From positions 1 to 53,427 of the forward strand of contig JAAUOU010000012.1 in assembly GCA_012034765.1 (NCBI GenBank): a stretch of 53,427 nt of DNA, read 5' to 3'. The notes beneath the pieces were generated by a model. That model had not been told where the DNA came from and did not search any database. It saw nothing but the letters and a program-made list of their open reading frames with translations. Origin of the DNA: Pleurocapsaceae cyanobacterium CSU_1_1 (lineage in GTDB: Bacteria; Cyanobacteriota; Cyanobacteriia; Cyanobacteriales; Xenococcaceae). The translations under genes and the position numbers were made by a program. This document shows, piece by piece, positions 15,567-23,764 of this stretch (position 1 is its first letter; each line of letters opens with the position of its first letter).

Positions 15567-16709
15567 TCACACACTACTAACTAAAACCTTGTCCTGTCCG
15601 AGAGCAAAGCTAAGGGGAGGTTTGGGGGCAGTACCCAAGGCAACTTTGCCCCAACGCATGATGGCAGCACCACCATTAGAAGAAGAACCCATTGTATAAA
15701 CCAAAACTAAATCATTTTCCTTAATTTTCTCTAGCTGGGCAGCGTGATAAAGATTGGCAAAGGGAAAAGTAGGGCCAATATTGCCATAAACGGGATTAAG
15801 ATTGAGAGTGCGTTCTGGATCGACACCCAAGGTTCTAGTACAAACTCGCGAATACCAAGCAGTGGGGGTATTAAAAACAAAAAAGTCGATGTCTTTTAAG
15901 CTAACTCCAGCCTCAGCAGCAGCCCCTTCACAACAGTTGCGTAAAAATTTGACTGTGGTATCGACAAACATTTTGCCAGTATCTTTACGCGCTCGAATAA
16001 ACATTTGATTAGGAGCTTTCGGCGTAAATTCTTGATAAAAAGCTCCACAAGTTTCGGCAGTATTAATAATTTTCGTTCCCAAAACTCCCTGTTCAGCTTC
16101 TAAAGAAGTGACAAGAAAAGCTCCAATACCGTCACCAGATAAAAACGCCAAAGTGTCATTAGGATCGGTAAAGCGTGAATAGGTAGTAGAGACGATGATT
16201 AGCACATTACGATACTGTCCTGTTTGGACTAAAGAACAGGCGGTTTGTAAAGAAACTAAACCACTAGTACAGGTAGATTCCACATTCCAAGCTGCCCCCT
16301 TTAAGCCCAGTTTACCTGCTAGAAAAGAAGCATCACCAGGTAAGATATGGTCGGGGAATAAAGATGTAACCAACATCAGATCAACATCTTCAGGAGTAAG
16401 TTGAGCAGCAGTTAGAACATCTATAGCCGTTCGATACTCCAGTTCTAGTGCCGAATCTTCTGGGGCGACTACTCGCCGTTCCACAGTACCTCGAAAAGGG
16501 TCAGATATATAGGGCATCATTTCCTCTGTCCAGATATCTGGTTTAGAATCATCCTCATTAGAAGCTGCCACAGAAAAAGCTCGTGCTAAAGTTTTTTGTT
16601 CGGCTTGAGCAATCATTTCTGGATTATGCTGGCGATAATAATCATTGGTACGAATCGTATCGGGAAAAGTAACTGCGATCGCTTTTATTCCTACAGGTTT
16701 GAAATTCAT
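15567..16709 (-). CDS. KAS III-like (FabH-type) condensing enzyme or acyltransferase
   Basis: A 380-residue thiolase-fold protein. The nucleophile is Cys147 in ESTCTSGL. The C-terminal half has GDGIGAFLV, YGNIGPTF with Asn310 (the third member of the FabH triad), and MGSSSNGGAAIMRW at the end. The catalytic His of FabH (in VPHQAN) aligns with Asn280 in FVFNTPTAW, so the usual Cys-His-Asn triad appears to be Cys-Asn-Asn. KAS III relatives lacking His are known that transfer acyl groups rather than perform decarboxylative condensation. It follows the ThDP enzyme gene and probably acts on cinnamoyl/coumaroyl-CoA or the ThDP product. It is not the housekeeping FabH, which would keep the triad. 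Confidence 0.88.
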   Translation of the reverse strand: MNFKPVGIKAIAVTFPDTIRTNDYYRQHNPEMIAQAEQKTLARAFSVAASNEDDSKPDIWTEEMMPYISDPFRGTVERRVVAPEDSALELEYRTAIDVLTAAQLTPEDVDLMLVTSLFPDHILPGDASFLAGKLGLKGAAWNVESTCTSGLVSLQTACSLVQTGQYRNVLIIVSTTYSRFTDPNDTLAFLSGDGIGAFLVTSLEAEQGVLGTKIINTAETCGAFYQEFTPKAPNQMFIRARKDTGKMFVDTTVKFLRNCCEGAAAEAGVSLKDIDFFVFNTPTAWYSRVCTRTLGVDPERTLNLNPVYGNIGPTFPFANLYHAAQLEKIKENDLVLVYTMGSSSNGGAAIMRWGKVALGTAPKPPLSFALGQDKVLVSSV

Positions 16710-16740
16710 AATTAATAATTTAGTGATGGGTTTTCTTTTA

Positions 16741-16764
16741 GGTAGTAGGTAGTAGGTAGTAGGT
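16741..16764. repeat. heptanucleotide tandem repeat GGTAGTA, 3 copies
   Basis: Three units of GGTAGTA plus GGT lie in the 123-base gap between the ThDP and KAS III genes. AT-rich copies of TTACTTATTAC-like sequence follow. It is non-coding. Confidence 0.75.
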
Positions 16765-16813
16765 TTTGACTTATTACTAATTACTTATTACTTAAAAAAG
16801 CTTGCTACTTGGA

Positions 16814-16832
16814 GGGCGCAAGCCTTGCGCCC
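16814..16832. repeat. palindromic repeat GGGCGCAAG-C-CTTGCGCCC
   Basis: A 9-bp perfect inverted repeat with a one-base centre. It touches the stop codon of the ThDP gene, whose TAG lies at 16833-16835 in the CCCCTAC end of the element. A near-identical copy lies at the other end of the same gene (18679-18697). Confidence 0.85.
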
Positions 16833-18617
16833 CTACTTGCCTTTCGCTCCTTGTTCCAACAAGCTCTGCACACGACTATTAATTGGGGCAGCTTGATTGG
16901 GATCGATGACTACATCTAGAACAAAGGGAACGGGAGAATTGAGAGCTTGGGCGATCGCTGCTGCCACATCTTCTTCTTTGTCAATCCGAAGGGAATCTGC
17001 TCCCATTGACTGGGCGAGGAGGGCAAAGTCAGTATGAGGAATAGTCGTATCTACTCCTTTAAATCCTTGGAGTGCCATGCCTTGAGCGCACATATTGTAA
17101 CGTCCGTCATTAAGAACAATCCAAACCGCAGGTATTCCAAATCGTACGGCTGTACTGACTTCACTGTTCATCAGCATTGCTCCATCCCCAACAACAGCAA
17201 CTGCTTTTTTGCTTAGAGCAGCACCAACAACCCCCGTCACGGCATGACCCATTGCTCCGACTCCAGTGCTAATACGGTAACGGTTAGGTTGATTAAAACG
17301 CAGCAGCTTAGTTGCCCAGGCAAAGGAATTACCAGCTTCTGCCATTACAATGGCATCAGTTTCTTCAACAATTTGCTGTTGAATCTGATTCATCAATAGT
17401 TCTGGTCGCACTAAGCCTATCTCCCTGCGAGTAACAATAGGAGTTTCGGGATTGGGTAGTAATTTTGGTTGCCATTGACAATCTGGTATTTGGTTTAGTA
17501 GCGTTTGCAGATATACTTTGACCTCAGAAGAAATTGCAAATGTTGGTACTGCTGGATAAGCTACCCCTGGTACTTCTGGATTGATATCAACATGAATAAA
17601 GCCTTTTAAAGGCACCATGGTTTTATCCCAGAAAGAAGTTGGTTCTCCTAATCGCGTCCCCAGGACAAGTATGCGCTGAGGTGGTTGTTGACGCATATAT
17701 TTCTGCACTGAATCATCGCTACTAAAGCCTGTGACACCGACAAATTGGGGATGATTTTCGGGAAAAATACCTTTACCACGAGGAGAACACATTACTGCTG
17801 CACCTGTTTTTTCTGCCAAGGCACGAATTTCAGGGGCTGCGCCCCTTGCGCCAAAACCGACCCAGATGGCAAAGGGGGCTACTGATAATAACTCGGCAGA
17901 TTTAGCGATCGCCTCAATATTGGCAGTAGGCACAGATTGAGTAAACATTTTCCGTGGCACCGATGTTTTTAAGGAAGCCATTTGAATTGGGGTGGGAATG
18001 CTAATATGGGCTACAAATCCTCCAGGTTGAGTTAAACCACCAGCCAGTCGGCGATAAATTTCGGGAATTTCTGTACCAGTTTCAATGGTAGTAGCGTAGT
18101 TAAATAGCGTCCCCGAAGTAAACAAACCAGCAACGGGCATAGTGTAAGCACTGGTTTCCTGACAAGCCCAGCGACCACGATTACCTGCGGGAGTAGTGGC
18201 TGATAAAAGAATTACTTTAGCTCCTTCCCCCCGTGCAGCGAATAAACCAGTTAAAGCATTGGTAATTCCAGGACCAGTGGTAGTGAAGACCACCACTGGG
18301 CGCTCGCTAGCTAAATAAGCTTCGGTAGCTGCAAAGGCTGCCCCTGATTCGTGACGAAAGTGCATTACCTCGATATCGCTTTGATACAGGGTTGCCCACA
18401 AAGGGCCAATTCCTCCCCCAGAAACCCCAAAGGCATAACGAACTCCTAAGTCTTGCAAAATTTTGACGATCGCTTCTCCTACGGTTGGTTGAGTTGGACG
18501 CGATTCTGTAGGTTTGCTTTGCGGTGTAAAAATCGAGGACTCAAAGGCAGTATCTACCGCTAGCCGATTCGGTGATTGAATATTATTGGCAGTTTGGCTA
18601 ATAGATTTAGCAGTCAT
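16833..18617 (-). CDS. ThDP-dependent acyloin/acetolactate synthase-like enzyme, ScyA-like
   Basis: 594 residues from ATG 18617. It has the three-domain layout of the acetolactate synthase family. The catalytic Glu lies in FRHESGAAFAATEAYLA, the central domain contains WVGFGARGA and VLGTRLGE, and the ThDP/Mg2+ motif is GDGAMLMN..NDGRYN. These enzymes decarboxylate a 2-keto acid and join the acyl anion to a second carbonyl. The text resembles ScyA of scytonemin biosynthesis, which couples two aromatic 2-keto acids (comparison from memory). With tyrA and aroH in the cluster, 4-hydroxyphenylpyruvate is a likely substrate. Housekeeping IlvB is unlikely. A longer frame starts at a TTG (18686) inside a palindromic repeat. 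I prefer the ATG, which has AAGGAG 15 bases upstream. Confidence 0.88.
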   Translation of the reverse strand: MTAKSISQTANNIQSPNRLAVDTAFESSIFTPQSKPTESRPTQPTVGEAIVKILQDLGVRYAFGVSGGGIGPLWATLYQSDIEVMHFRHESGAAFAATEAYLASERPVVVFTTTGPGITNALTGLFAARGEGAKVILLSATTPAGNRGRWACQETSAYTMPVAGLFTSGTLFNYATTIETGTEIPEIYRRLAGGLTQPGGFVAHISIPTPIQMASLKTSVPRKMFTQSVPTANIEAIAKSAELLSVAPFAIWVGFGARGAAPEIRALAEKTGAAVMCSPRGKGIFPENHPQFVGVTGFSSDDSVQKYMRQQPPQRILVLGTRLGEPTSFWDKTMVPLKGFIHVDINPEVPGVAYPAVPTFAISSEVKVYLQTLLNQIPDCQWQPKLLPNPETPIVTRREIGLVRPELLMNQIQQQIVEETDAIVMAEAGNSFAWATKLLRFNQPNRYRISTGVGAMGHAVTGVVGAALSKKAVAVVGDGAMLMNSEVSTAVRFGIPAVWIVLNDGRYNMCAQGMALQGFKGVDTTIPHTDFALLAQSMGADSLRIDKEEDVAAAIAQALNSPVPFVLDVVIDPNQAAPINSRVQSLLEQGAKGK

Positions 18618-18678
18618 GATGAGTAATTTGTTCTCCTTAGATGGACTGATGTGCAATTCGGATCGGAAATAGACGTAG

Positions 18679-18697
18679 GGGCGCAAGGCTTGCGCCC
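18679..18697. repeat. palindromic repeat GGGCGCAAG-G-CTTGCGCCC
   Basis: A second copy of the element at 16814, differing only at the central base, preceded by GTAG. It lies in the gap between the acyl-CoA ligase and the ThDP gene. It supplies a false TTG start for the latter. A possible terminator-like or mobile palindrome. Confidence 0.85.
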
Positions 18698-18768
18698 TGA
18701 GAGGGGGTAAGAGGGAGCAGAGAGAGGAAAATATTTACTTTACCCATCTATTGCCAGTTGACAGACTA

Positions 18769-20313
18769 CTAACCCTTAACGCACTCTAAGTTTTGGACGT
18801 AATCCAATTTGGAAGAACTTGCTTCTTGGCGTAAAACTCGCTTAAGTACTTTCCCAGTCGGATTTTTGGGTAAATCGGCGACAAAACTGATTTCACGGGG
18901 AATTTTGTAATTTGCTAGCCTCTGAGAACAAAATTCCTTAATTTCCAACGCTGTCATCGACTGTTCGCTATTTTTGGTGACTATATTAGCCTTAACGATT
19001 TCGCCTTTTTCGGGATCGGGGACTCCATAAATGGCTACTTCAGCAACGGCAGGATGTTGATAGATTACCTGTTCAACTTCGTTGGGATAGACTTTAAATC
19101 CCGACATATTAATCATGTCTTTTAGGCGATCGACAATATAGAAAAAGCCTTGTTCATCGATCCGACCGAGATCGCCAGTGTGAAACCAGCCATGTTTAAT
19201 TGCTTGGGCAGTTGCTTGGGGACGATTCCAGTAGCCCAGCATGACGTTCGGCCCACGAATGGCGATTTCTCCCAATTTTCCTGGCGGTAACTGCTGACCA
19301 TAACTATCCACAATCTTCATTTCGACATTTTCAACGGGCATACCCACTGAACCGAATTTGTATTGTAAGTCGTGGTTATAAGAGGCACAGGGAGAAGTTT
19401 CTGTTAGCCCATAGCCTTCGTGAATCGTCAAAGCATATTCACTCTGCCAATGTTGCACAACTGCTACGGGCATAGATGCTGCTGCCGAAAAATAGTAACG
19501 AATGCTGGAGAAAACTCTAGGAGAGATATCTGCTTTAAGCAGTTTGATAAAGACTGTCGGTACACCGAACAACATGGTTATGTTATGAACAGTGATGTTT
19601 TTTAGTACCTGTTCAAGCTCAAAGCGACGTTGCAAAATGATCGCCGCACAAGCATTAAGTCCTGCATTGAGAATCGCATTTTGACCAAAGCAATGAAACA
19701 ACGGCAGGTAAAGCAATAACTTATCATCCGCATTCATCCGACAACAACGATTTTGTGCATACATATTAGAAATTACGTTGCCGTGGGAGAGGGTTGCACC
19801 TTTGGAAAAACCTGTTGTGCCTGATGTATAAACAATACTAGCTGGGGCATGACGCTCAACGGCAATTGCCTTCGCTCGTGAGTCGGCATTTGCCATCAGT
19901 TGCCCTAAACTTAGTCCAAGATCGCTTTCTCCTTCAGCAATTAAGATCTGCTCTAGCTCTGGTAAATCTGCTGTCGATACATATTGGCATTGTGCCTCGG
20001 TGGTAATGACAATTTTGGCAGCGCAATCATTGAGAACATGGCTAACTTCCTCACTCTTGAACATGACGTTAACCGAAACGGCGATCGCTCCCAGTTTGAG
20101 AATCCCCAAGTAGGCGAAAATAAATTCGGGAATGTTGGGTAGAAATAAAGCCACGCGATCGCCTTGTTGAATCCCTAACCCTCGTAAACCATTGGCAACT
20201 TTACTTGCTAGGCGATCAAGCTGTTGATAGGTAAAAGATCTCTCCTCGAAAATTAGAGCTACCTTATGGGGAAATAGTAAATGTCCCCGTTCGACATGAT
20301 CTGCAATATTCAT
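18769..20313 (-). CDS. acyl-CoA ligase (AMP-forming), 4-coumarate/fatty-acid type
   Basis: A 514-residue ANL-superfamily enzyme. It has the P-loop YTSGTTGFSKGA (A3), GYGLTETSP (A5), GYWNRP, GWFHTGDLG (A7), the hinge DRLKDMINMSGFKVYPNEVE (A8) and the catalytic Lys in NPTGKVLKR (A10). It activates a carboxylic acid to its adenylate and then to a CoA thioester. It lies 15 bases after the ammonia-lyase gene, so cinnamate or 4-coumarate is the most likely substrate, giving the CoA ester for the KAS III-like enzyme. A fatty-acid substrate cannot be excluded from motifs alone. The window's other acyl-CoA ligase at 28345 is the long housekeeping type. Confidence 0.9.
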   Translation of the reverse strand: MNIADHVERGHLLFPHKVALIFEERSFTYQQLDRLASKVANGLRGLGIQQGDRVALFLPNIPEFIFAYLGILKLGAIAVSVNVMFKSEEVSHVLNDCAAKIVITTEAQCQYVSTADLPELEQILIAEGESDLGLSLGQLMANADSRAKAIAVERHAPASIVYTSGTTGFSKGATLSHGNVISNMYAQNRCCRMNADDKLLLYLPLFHCFGQNAILNAGLNACAAIILQRRFELEQVLKNITVHNITMLFGVPTVFIKLLKADISPRVFSSIRYYFSAAASMPVAVVQHWQSEYALTIHEGYGLTETSPCASYNHDLQYKFGSVGMPVENVEMKIVDSYGQQLPPGKLGEIAIRGPNVMLGYWNRPQATAQAIKHGWFHTGDLGRIDEQGFFYIVDRLKDMINMSGFKVYPNEVEQVIYQHPAVAEVAIYGVPDPEKGEIVKANIVTKNSEQSMTALEIKEFCSQRLANYKIPREISFVADLPKNPTGKVLKRVLRQEASSSKLDYVQNLECVKG

Positions 20314-20328
20314 GATCTAAAAATCTAT

Positions 20329-22053
20329 TCATTCATTACTTGAAGCTACATTTGAGTCAGATAACTGCTGATTAATTGCCTGTACAATCACTCCTTCAGC
20401 TTTAATATCAGCGACAATCTTAGCGATATGTTCATCTAGCGGTTGTTCGCGGTCATTCCAGATATAGGGTTTGTCTATTGAGGGGGGTTCTCCAATTACT
20501 TCCCGCACTGCTAGATATAACTTACGAGTTTGAGGCGACAGACAAACTGAGGCATCGTAATGTTGGGCGATGAGATAGGTGCGCAGATCCACTGCCTGTA
20601 TCCCAAACATTAAAGATATTGCTAAATACTGTCGAAATATGTCCAGAGAATCTCGAGCGAGGTTAGCAGAAGCAAATCCTTGACTATTGATGTTTTGATT
20701 AAATTGTTCCGCATGGGTGGGAAAGCGATCAGCGATGGAATTGCCATAAAATGTGAGCAAGGGCATAATCGAATTACCCACGATCTGCAAACCTTTTAAA
20801 CCCATGTTGACTGGATTTCCAGTATTGCCAGTTAAAGAGGGAGATAAACCATTATTAAATTCTGGTGCTACTAATAGGGCGATCTGGGTATCGAGGTGTT
20901 TAGCCAGCAGCCCAAGATAGTAACGCAAACTGTCCATCCCAGTACCGATATACTGCCCCAGAAAATTACCGCCATGATAACTAGCTTGATTCTCGACATC
21001 GATTAAGGGATTATCAGTAACCGAGTTCATTTCAACTTCTACTTGCCCACTGATCTGTTCGATCCCATCGACTATTGGCCCTAAATACTGTGCTAAACAA
21101 CGCAGGGAATAACGATCTTGAATCGGCTGTAAACCTCGATAGTCATGAGAGCCATCTAACTCATTACGAATTAACTCAGAACCTTCTAATAACGAAAGCA
21201 TCTCGTCTGCTGCCCAAATTTGACCAAAATGGGGTTTATGCTCATGAATAAAGGGATGAAAAGACTGATTAGTCCCATATAGTCCCTGAATCGCTAAGGC
21301 ATGAACCCCCATACTTAAAGACAACAGTACTTTGGTATCATATATGCAATTAGCGGCGATCGCTGTCATCACCGAAGTACCATTCATCATCGCCAAACCT
21401 TCTTTGGGCAAAAGTTCCATCGCTTCTAAACCCAGTCTAGCTAGGGCAGTGGGAGCATCTACTGTTTCACCATCAAAGTCAACAGTGTAACGACTATCTA
21501 AACCGAGTAATGCCCCAGTAATATAAGACAGGGGAACTAAATCACCACTAGCACCAATCGAACCAAACTCATATACATGGGGGGTTACGCCAGCATTGAG
21601 AAAAGTAACAATCCGTTTGAGTATTTCGAGTCGAATACCCGACGCACCGTATATATGCGAATTAACTCGTAGCAGCATAGCAGCACGCACATCAGCTAGC
21701 GGTAATTTTTTACCTGTTCCTGCTTTGTGGTACCAAATTAAATTATTTTGTAACTCGGCTGCTTGTTCAGGGGCGATCGCAATGTGCGCCATGCCACCAA
21801 AACCACTAGTAACACCATATATCGGCTTACCAGATTTAACTGCATCGGCAATATAATTGCAGGATGCCTCAACTCTTTGCAAGATATCCTCTTGAATCGT
21901 CAAACTAACCTGTTTGCCATGACGTGCGACATTAATAACGTCAGTTAAGGTAAGAGGTGCATCACCAATAACAACAATTTCATTACTGCTGGGCTGTTTC
22001 TGGTTAAATTTTTGGGTTACCGTTACCGTCTCTTGAAAAGATACTACATTCAT
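20329..22053 (-). CDS. aromatic amino acid ammonia-lyase (PAL/TAL, MIO family)
   Basis: 574 residues, alignable over its whole length with Anabaena variabilis PAL as I remember it. The MIO prosthetic group forms from Ala168-Ser169-Gly170 in GSIGASGDLVPLSY. The catalytic Tyr is Tyr79 in PIYGVTSGFGG. The substrate-contacting tail AEQFNQNINSQG is the same. It would deaminate Phe or Tyr to cinnamate or 4-coumarate. The selectivity pair, Phe-Leu in cyanobacterial PAL, is Tyr108-His109 here (LIWYHKAGTG), which leaves Tyr, Phe or aminomutase activity open. It is directly followed by the acyl-CoA ligase and preceded by DAHP synthase. This is not the histidine-utilisation HutH, which has Ser-His at that site. 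Confidence 0.93.
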   Translation of the reverse strand: MNVVSFQETVTVTQKFNQKQPSSNEIVVIGDAPLTLTDVINVARHGKQVSLTIQEDILQRVEASCNYIADAVKSGKPIYGVTSGFGGMAHIAIAPEQAAELQNNLIWYHKAGTGKKLPLADVRAAMLLRVNSHIYGASGIRLEILKRIVTFLNAGVTPHVYEFGSIGASGDLVPLSYITGALLGLDSRYTVDFDGETVDAPTALARLGLEAMELLPKEGLAMMNGTSVMTAIAANCIYDTKVLLSLSMGVHALAIQGLYGTNQSFHPFIHEHKPHFGQIWAADEMLSLLEGSELIRNELDGSHDYRGLQPIQDRYSLRCLAQYLGPIVDGIEQISGQVEVEMNSVTDNPLIDVENQASYHGGNFLGQYIGTGMDSLRYYLGLLAKHLDTQIALLVAPEFNNGLSPSLTGNTGNPVNMGLKGLQIVGNSIMPLLTFYGNSIADRFPTHAEQFNQNINSQGFASANLARDSLDIFRQYLAISLMFGIQAVDLRTYLIAQHYDASVCLSPQTRKLYLAVREVIGEPPSIDKPYIWNDREQPLDEHIAKIVADIKAEGVIVQAINQQLSDSNVASSNE

Positions 22054-22122
22054 CTATTTATATTCCTAAGTGTGAAGAGGGAACTAATTAAGGGGAAACT
22101 CTTGAGCAGCTTATAGCCTTTC

Positions 22123-23196
22123 TTAAACGGCAGTTAAAACCGCAGATTGAGGTGTCAATTTGGTGCGACAATCGCTAGCCTGACTGACTTGTATCATTTC
22201 TGCCATCAAATCTTGATACTGCTCTGGGTTCAAGGATTGTGGTCCATCAGAAAGAGCTTGAGCGGGGTTGGGATGTACTTCAATCATCAGGGAATCTGCC
22301 CCTGCTGCGATCGCTGCCTTTGCCATTGCAGGTACGTATTCTGAGCGTCCTGTACCGTGACTAGGATCGATCGCAATTGGTAAGTGAGTCAGAGTTCTTA
22401 AGACTGGTATTACTGATAAATCAAGGGTATTGCGAGTAAACTGACTGTCAAAAGAACGAATACCTCGTTCACAAAGAATAATATTAGAATTACCAGCAGC
22501 AATGATGTATTCAGCAGCTAAGAGCCATTCTTGGATAGTTGCACACATACCTCGCTTCAGGAAAATAGGCTTGGACTGAGAACCTGCTTTTTTGAGCAAA
22601 GAGTAGTTGTGCATATTTCTCGCTCCAATTTGGATAATGTCGGCAACTTGAGCGACTTTTTCTAAATCAGCTACATTCATCACTTCCGTAATGATCCCCA
22701 AACCAGTTTGCTCACGGGCAGTGGCTAAAAAGTCTAAAGCTGACTCGCCATGTCCTTGAAATGCATAAGGAGACGTTCGGGGTTTATAAGCACCTCCTCG
22801 CAAAAATTTTGCTCCTACTTGTTTAAGTTTTTGGGCTGTGGCGATAATCATTGATTCGCTTTCTACTGAACAAGGGCCTGCTATATGTACCACAGGGAAG
22901 TCTTGTCCAAACTGCACTACCCCATTTGGTGTTGGAACGGCTACTACACTGGGTTCACCATTGCGAAATTCACGGCTAACCCGTTTAAACGCTCTTTCAA
23001 TCGGTACAACTTGTTCGATAAAGGAACTTAATGCTTGCACTCTTGATGGTTCAAGCTCTGTTGTGTCACCAATCAAACCAATTACTACTTGATGCTTGCC
23101 AATACTTTTCTCGGCAATTATGTTCCAACCATTAATTTCTTCACTGATGCGCTGAATTTCTATGGCTGGAGTTTTTGGCTTCATTACAATAATCAT
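22123..23196 (-). CDS. aroF: 3-deoxy-7-phosphoheptulonate synthase (DAHP synthase), AroA-I-beta type
   Basis: A 357-residue enzyme joining phosphoenolpyruvate and erythrose 4-phosphate, the entry step of the shikimate pathway. An N-terminal ferredoxin-like regulatory domain (residues 1-70) is followed by the barrel with HIAGPCSVES (metal-ligand Cys), FLRGGAYKPRTSPYAFQG, IGARNM, LKRGM, ILCERG and IDPSHGTG (metal-ligand His). The regulatory domain of this class usually mediates feedback by Tyr or Phe. It is the first gene of the fourteen-gene minus-strand run, so the promoter should lie just above 23196. Placement next to the ammonia-lyase points to precursor supply for the cluster rather than general metabolism. 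Confidence 0.93.
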   Translation of the reverse strand: MIIVMKPKTPAIEIQRISEEINGWNIIAEKSIGKHQVVIGLIGDTTELEPSRVQALSSFIEQVVPIERAFKRVSREFRNGEPSVVAVPTPNGVVQFGQDFPVVHIAGPCSVESESMIIATAQKLKQVGAKFLRGGAYKPRTSPYAFQGHGESALDFLATAREQTGLGIITEVMNVADLEKVAQVADIIQIGARNMHNYSLLKKAGSQSKPIFLKRGMCATIQEWLLAAEYIIAAGNSNIILCERGIRSFDSQFTRNTLDLSVIPVLRTLTHLPIAIDPSHGTGRSEYVPAMAKAAIAAGADSLMIEVHPNPAQALSDGPQSLNPEQYQDLMAEMIQVSQASDCRTKLTPQSAVLTAV

Positions 23197-23752
23197 TGCT
23201 CAAAAATCTCATTAAAGGGGTGTTCATTTTTAATTACGTAAACAATGCTAAAAAAACATTTTTTTCTCTATAAACCTATCAACTTTTTTCGTATTCAACG
23301 CTAATTTTACTTCAGCAATACATAAAGCTTTAGCTATCAAAATATTTGCCAAAGCAAAAGTATATGCCAAAAAATAGAGTTGCTTTAATGCGATCAGCAA
23401 GTTATAGAACTTTCCCTAAATTGCTACAGTACTTTTACAAGCGATCGCTAAATGATCGCTAAATAAATACTCTCTTGCTATTAGCCAGAAAACAGTTTGG
23501 CAATTTTCACTTATAGCATTTCACATTGAAAGTACATTTAAAGCAGAGTACTTCTATAGATAAATAGACCAATTGTTTATTTTAGAATTGCTTAGAGATC
23601 CTCTCTCGCTCCAATACTTCAAGCAAGCACAAACAATTTGCACGAAGAGATTATCTTTAAACTAAGATTATTGTTTATTGCTTATTGCAGATAGAAATTG
23701 GGTAAAGTATGTATGGGTTTGAGAACGCTTTCCAAAAGCTTTGCTGCTGTGT
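23197..23752. other. non-coding region upstream of the biosynthetic cluster
   Basis: About 550 AT-rich bases without a credible ORF. The minus-strand promoter of the cluster should lie in its first 150 bases. A TTGATA box on the minus strand is present near 23280, but no convincing -10 pairs with it. The rest shows only scattered HIP1 sites. Confidence 0.5.
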
Positions 23753-23758
23753 CATAAT
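23753..23758 (+). promoter_or_regulatory. extended -10 promoter element
   Basis: CATAAT is preceded by TG with one base between (TGTCATAAT), which is an extended -10. The expected start of transcription is about 23765, directly before the first hairpin of the RNA candidate. No consensus -35 is visible. Confidence 0.45.
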
Positions 23759-23764
23759 AGATGC

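Noticed and set aside
16833-18617. Housekeeping acetolactate synthase large subunit
   Set aside because: There is no ilvN small subunit beside it, it is set among aromatic-pathway genes, and its text resembles ScyA more than IlvB.
20329-22053. Histidine ammonia-lyase (HutH) as the identity of the MIO enzyme
   Set aside because: The whole sequence follows cyanobacterial PAL, the selectivity pair is Tyr-His rather than Ser-His, and no hut genes are nearby.
5180-23196. A PKS or NRPS system
   Set aside because: No KS-AT, condensation or adenylation-thiolation modules are present; the only condensing enzyme is a free-standing KAS III-like protein.
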